From Alphaproteobacteria bacterium (GTDB taxonomy: Bacteria > Pseudomonadota > Alphaproteobacteria > Rickettsiales > JAIXRX01), in NCBI GenBank assembly GCA_027485005.1, contig JAIXRX010000005.1, forward strand, positions 1-7,102: a stretch of 7,102 nt of DNA, read 5' to 3'. Below are positions 6,071 to 7,102 of the stretch, piece after piece; position 1 is the first letter of the stretch, and each line of letters starts with the position of its first letter. A program made the position numbers and the translations under genes. The notes below the pieces were generated by a model. It ran no database searches and was not told where the DNA came from. It saw nothing but the letters and a program-made list of their open reading frames with translations.

Positions 6071-6075
6071 CGTTT

Positions 6076-6591
6076 ATGAATCTCGAATTTAATAAAGTGG
6101 CTGCGTCCTTTTTGCTAGCAGGATTAATAGCGATGGGCGCGGGTAAAGTAACGGATGCTCTTTATACTCCCGAGCATTCGGACAAGCGTGGCTTCAGCGT
6201 TGAAGTGGCGGCAGAAGAAGTTTTGGGTGGTGGTGATGCCGAAGCGGCAGATGCAGCACCCGTTGATATCACAACATTGCTTGCGAAAGCAGATGCGGCC
6301 GCTGGCCAAGCCTTGAGCAAAAAATGCGCAGCATGCCATAGCTTTGACAAAGGCGGCGCCAATAAAGTTGGCCCGAACTTGCATGGTATTGTGGGTAAAA
6401 AAGCGGGCGTAGCTGCTGGTTTTGCCTATTCGGATGCGATGAAAGCCCAAGGCCCATGGACTGAGCAGGCTCTATCAGATTTTCTCACCAAGCCTAGTAA
6501 GGCTGTTAAGGGTACTAAAATGGCATTTGCAGGCCTAAGCAAACCAGAGGACCGCGCTAATATGATTGCTTACCTAAAAACACTCAAATAG
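6076..6591 (+). CDS. cycM: Membrane-anchored class I cytochrome c (CycM type)
   Basis: The 171-residue protein starts MNLEFNKVAASFLLAGLIAM, an N-terminal hydrophobic segment (about 8-23) without a clear cleavage site, so it probably acts as a signal anchor in the inner membrane. An acidic, Ala/Glu-rich linker (about 40-62) leads to a single cytochrome c domain. That domain has the haem site CAACH (84-88), VGPNLHGIVGKKAG (98-111), GFAYSDAMKAQGPWTE (115-130) and the GTKMAFAG loop (146-153), whose M149 is the likely sixth haem ligand. CycM proteins of alphaproteobacteria carry electrons from the bc1 complex to aa3-type cytochrome oxidase; the same role is inferred here from domain layout. kdsB-cytochrome adjacency is, to my recollection, common in the class. 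The next gene begins ten bases after the stop. Confidence 0.92.
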   Translation: MNLEFNKVAASFLLAGLIAMGAGKVTDALYTPEHSDKRGFSVEVAAEEVLGGGDAEAADAAPVDITTLLAKADAAAGQALSKKCAACHSFDKGGANKVGPNLHGIVGKKAGVAAGFAYSDAMKAQGPWTEQALSDFLTKPSKAVKGTKMAFAGLSKPEDRANMIAYLKTLK

Positions 6592-6601
6592 CTCGCAGCA
6601 C

Positions 6602-7102
6602 ATGTATCATTTGCATACTTGGGCAAGAAATGGTGTTTTTGCACTGTTTCTTGCCTTTGCTTTTTCAGCATCGGCAGAGGTGGTGGAAGGACAATGGCGG
6701 GTCGCCTTCAAATTGTTCGGTGAGCCTAAATATAGCGAGAGTTTTTCGCATCTTGACTATGTGAATCCAAAGGCGCCTAAAGGCGGGCAGATGGTGTTGG
6801 CTACCACCGGCGGCTTTGATACCCTAAATCCCTTTTTGCTCAAGGGGGTGAAAGCACCTAACATCGGTGTGTTGTACGAATCAATGATGACAGGAACGTT
6901 GGACGACCCTGAAACCTATTATCCCTTGCTTGCAGAACGCTATCGAGTGGCGCAAGGGGGTGTGAGTATGGAATTTGAGATTCACCCCAAAGCCCGCTGG
7001 CATGATGGAAAACCAGTGACGCCAGAAGATGCGGTGTTTTCATTTGAAGCCCTGACTACTAAAGGCGACCCCATTTATAAACTCATGTATGCGCCGATTG
7101 CA
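6602..7102 (+). CDS. yejA: YejA-type extracellular peptide-binding protein (SBP_bac_5) of an ABC transporter, C-terminus outside window
   Basis: The frame is open for 167 codons to the window edge, roughly the first quarter of a usual ~600-residue family 5 solute-binding protein. Residues 1-25 form a signal peptide ending SASA, with probable cleavage before E26. The mature part has FKLFGEPKYSESFSHLDYVN (36-55), PKAPKGGQMVLATTGGFDTL (56-75) followed by NPFLLKG, LYESMMTGTLDDPETYYPLL (91-110) and ARWHDGKPVTPEDAVFSFEA (131-150). This is the pattern of YejA, the binding protein of the YejABEF importer for peptides and microcin C. It is not the nickel or classical dipeptide subgroup as far as can be seen. 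The ATG at 6602 lacks a recognisable Shine-Dalgarno sequence and lies ten bases after the cytochrome stop, so cotranscription is plausible. Transporter permeases would be expected downstream. Confidence 0.88.
   Translation, partial: MYHLHTWARNGVFALFLAFAFSASAEVVEGQWRVAFKLFGEPKYSESFSHLDYVNPKAPKGGQMVLATTGGFDTLNPFLLKGVKAPNIGVLYESMMTGTLDDPETYYPLLAERYRVAQGGVSMEFEIHPKARWHDGKPVTPEDAVFSFEALTTKGDPIYKLMYAPIA

Noticed and set aside
5971..6072. Inverted repeat CGCTCCT / AGGAGCG flanking the kdsB-cytochrome gap
   Set aside because: Both arms are simply the two divergent genes' ribosome binding sites, so the symmetry is expected.
6043..6075. TTG start for the cytochrome at 6043
   Set aside because: The ATG at 6076 has AGGAG five bases upstream and begins the expected signal anchor directly; the TTG has no comparable site.

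Overview
The window reads as an ordinary stretch of an alphaproteobacterial chromosome, gene-dense and apparently free of mobile DNA. Pointers to the class are the divergent pair of a periplasmic-binding-type 'PBP activator' gene and rsmI-yraN, a membrane-anchored CycM-type cytochrome c beside kdsB, and the 'NLQGD(M/L)PTI' form of KdsB. kdsB implies a Gram-negative outer membrane with KDO-containing LPS. I cannot place it to genus.

Layout. Positions 1-1187 (minus strand) hold a 3'-truncated gene for an exported ligand-binding-fold protein related to the LpoA/YraM penicillin-binding-protein activators. A 44-bp divergent gap separates it from a tight plus-strand cluster: rsmI (16S rRNA methyltransferase), yraN (nuclease-fold UPF0102 protein), a 32-codon micro-lipoprotein gene, dolP/yraP (dual-BON outer-membrane lipoprotein) and gshB (glutathione synthetase). 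The lpoA-rsmI-yraN-dolP neighbourhood resembles yraL-yraM-yraN-yraO-yraP of E. coli, except that the lpoA-like gene is flipped, diaA/yraO is missing and the micro-lipoprotein sits in its place.

A 17-bp convergent gap follows. Then come two minus-strand genes, read kdsB first and then a PfkB-family adenosine kinase-like gene. A 107-bp divergent region with a candidate kdsB promoter and a 12-bp dyad leads to the plus-strand cycM-like cytochrome c gene. Ten bases after it begins a YejA-type peptide-binding protein gene that runs off the right edge.

Functionally the window mixes envelope biogenesis (PBP activator, micro-lipoprotein, DolP, KdsB), ribosome maturation (RsmI), redox metabolism (GshB, cytochrome c), nucleoside salvage and peptide uptake. 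I found no CRISPR, tRNA, rRNA, insertion sequence, phage gene or defence system, and I do not claim a new multi-gene system. The most novel item is the micro-lipoprotein at 2498-2596.
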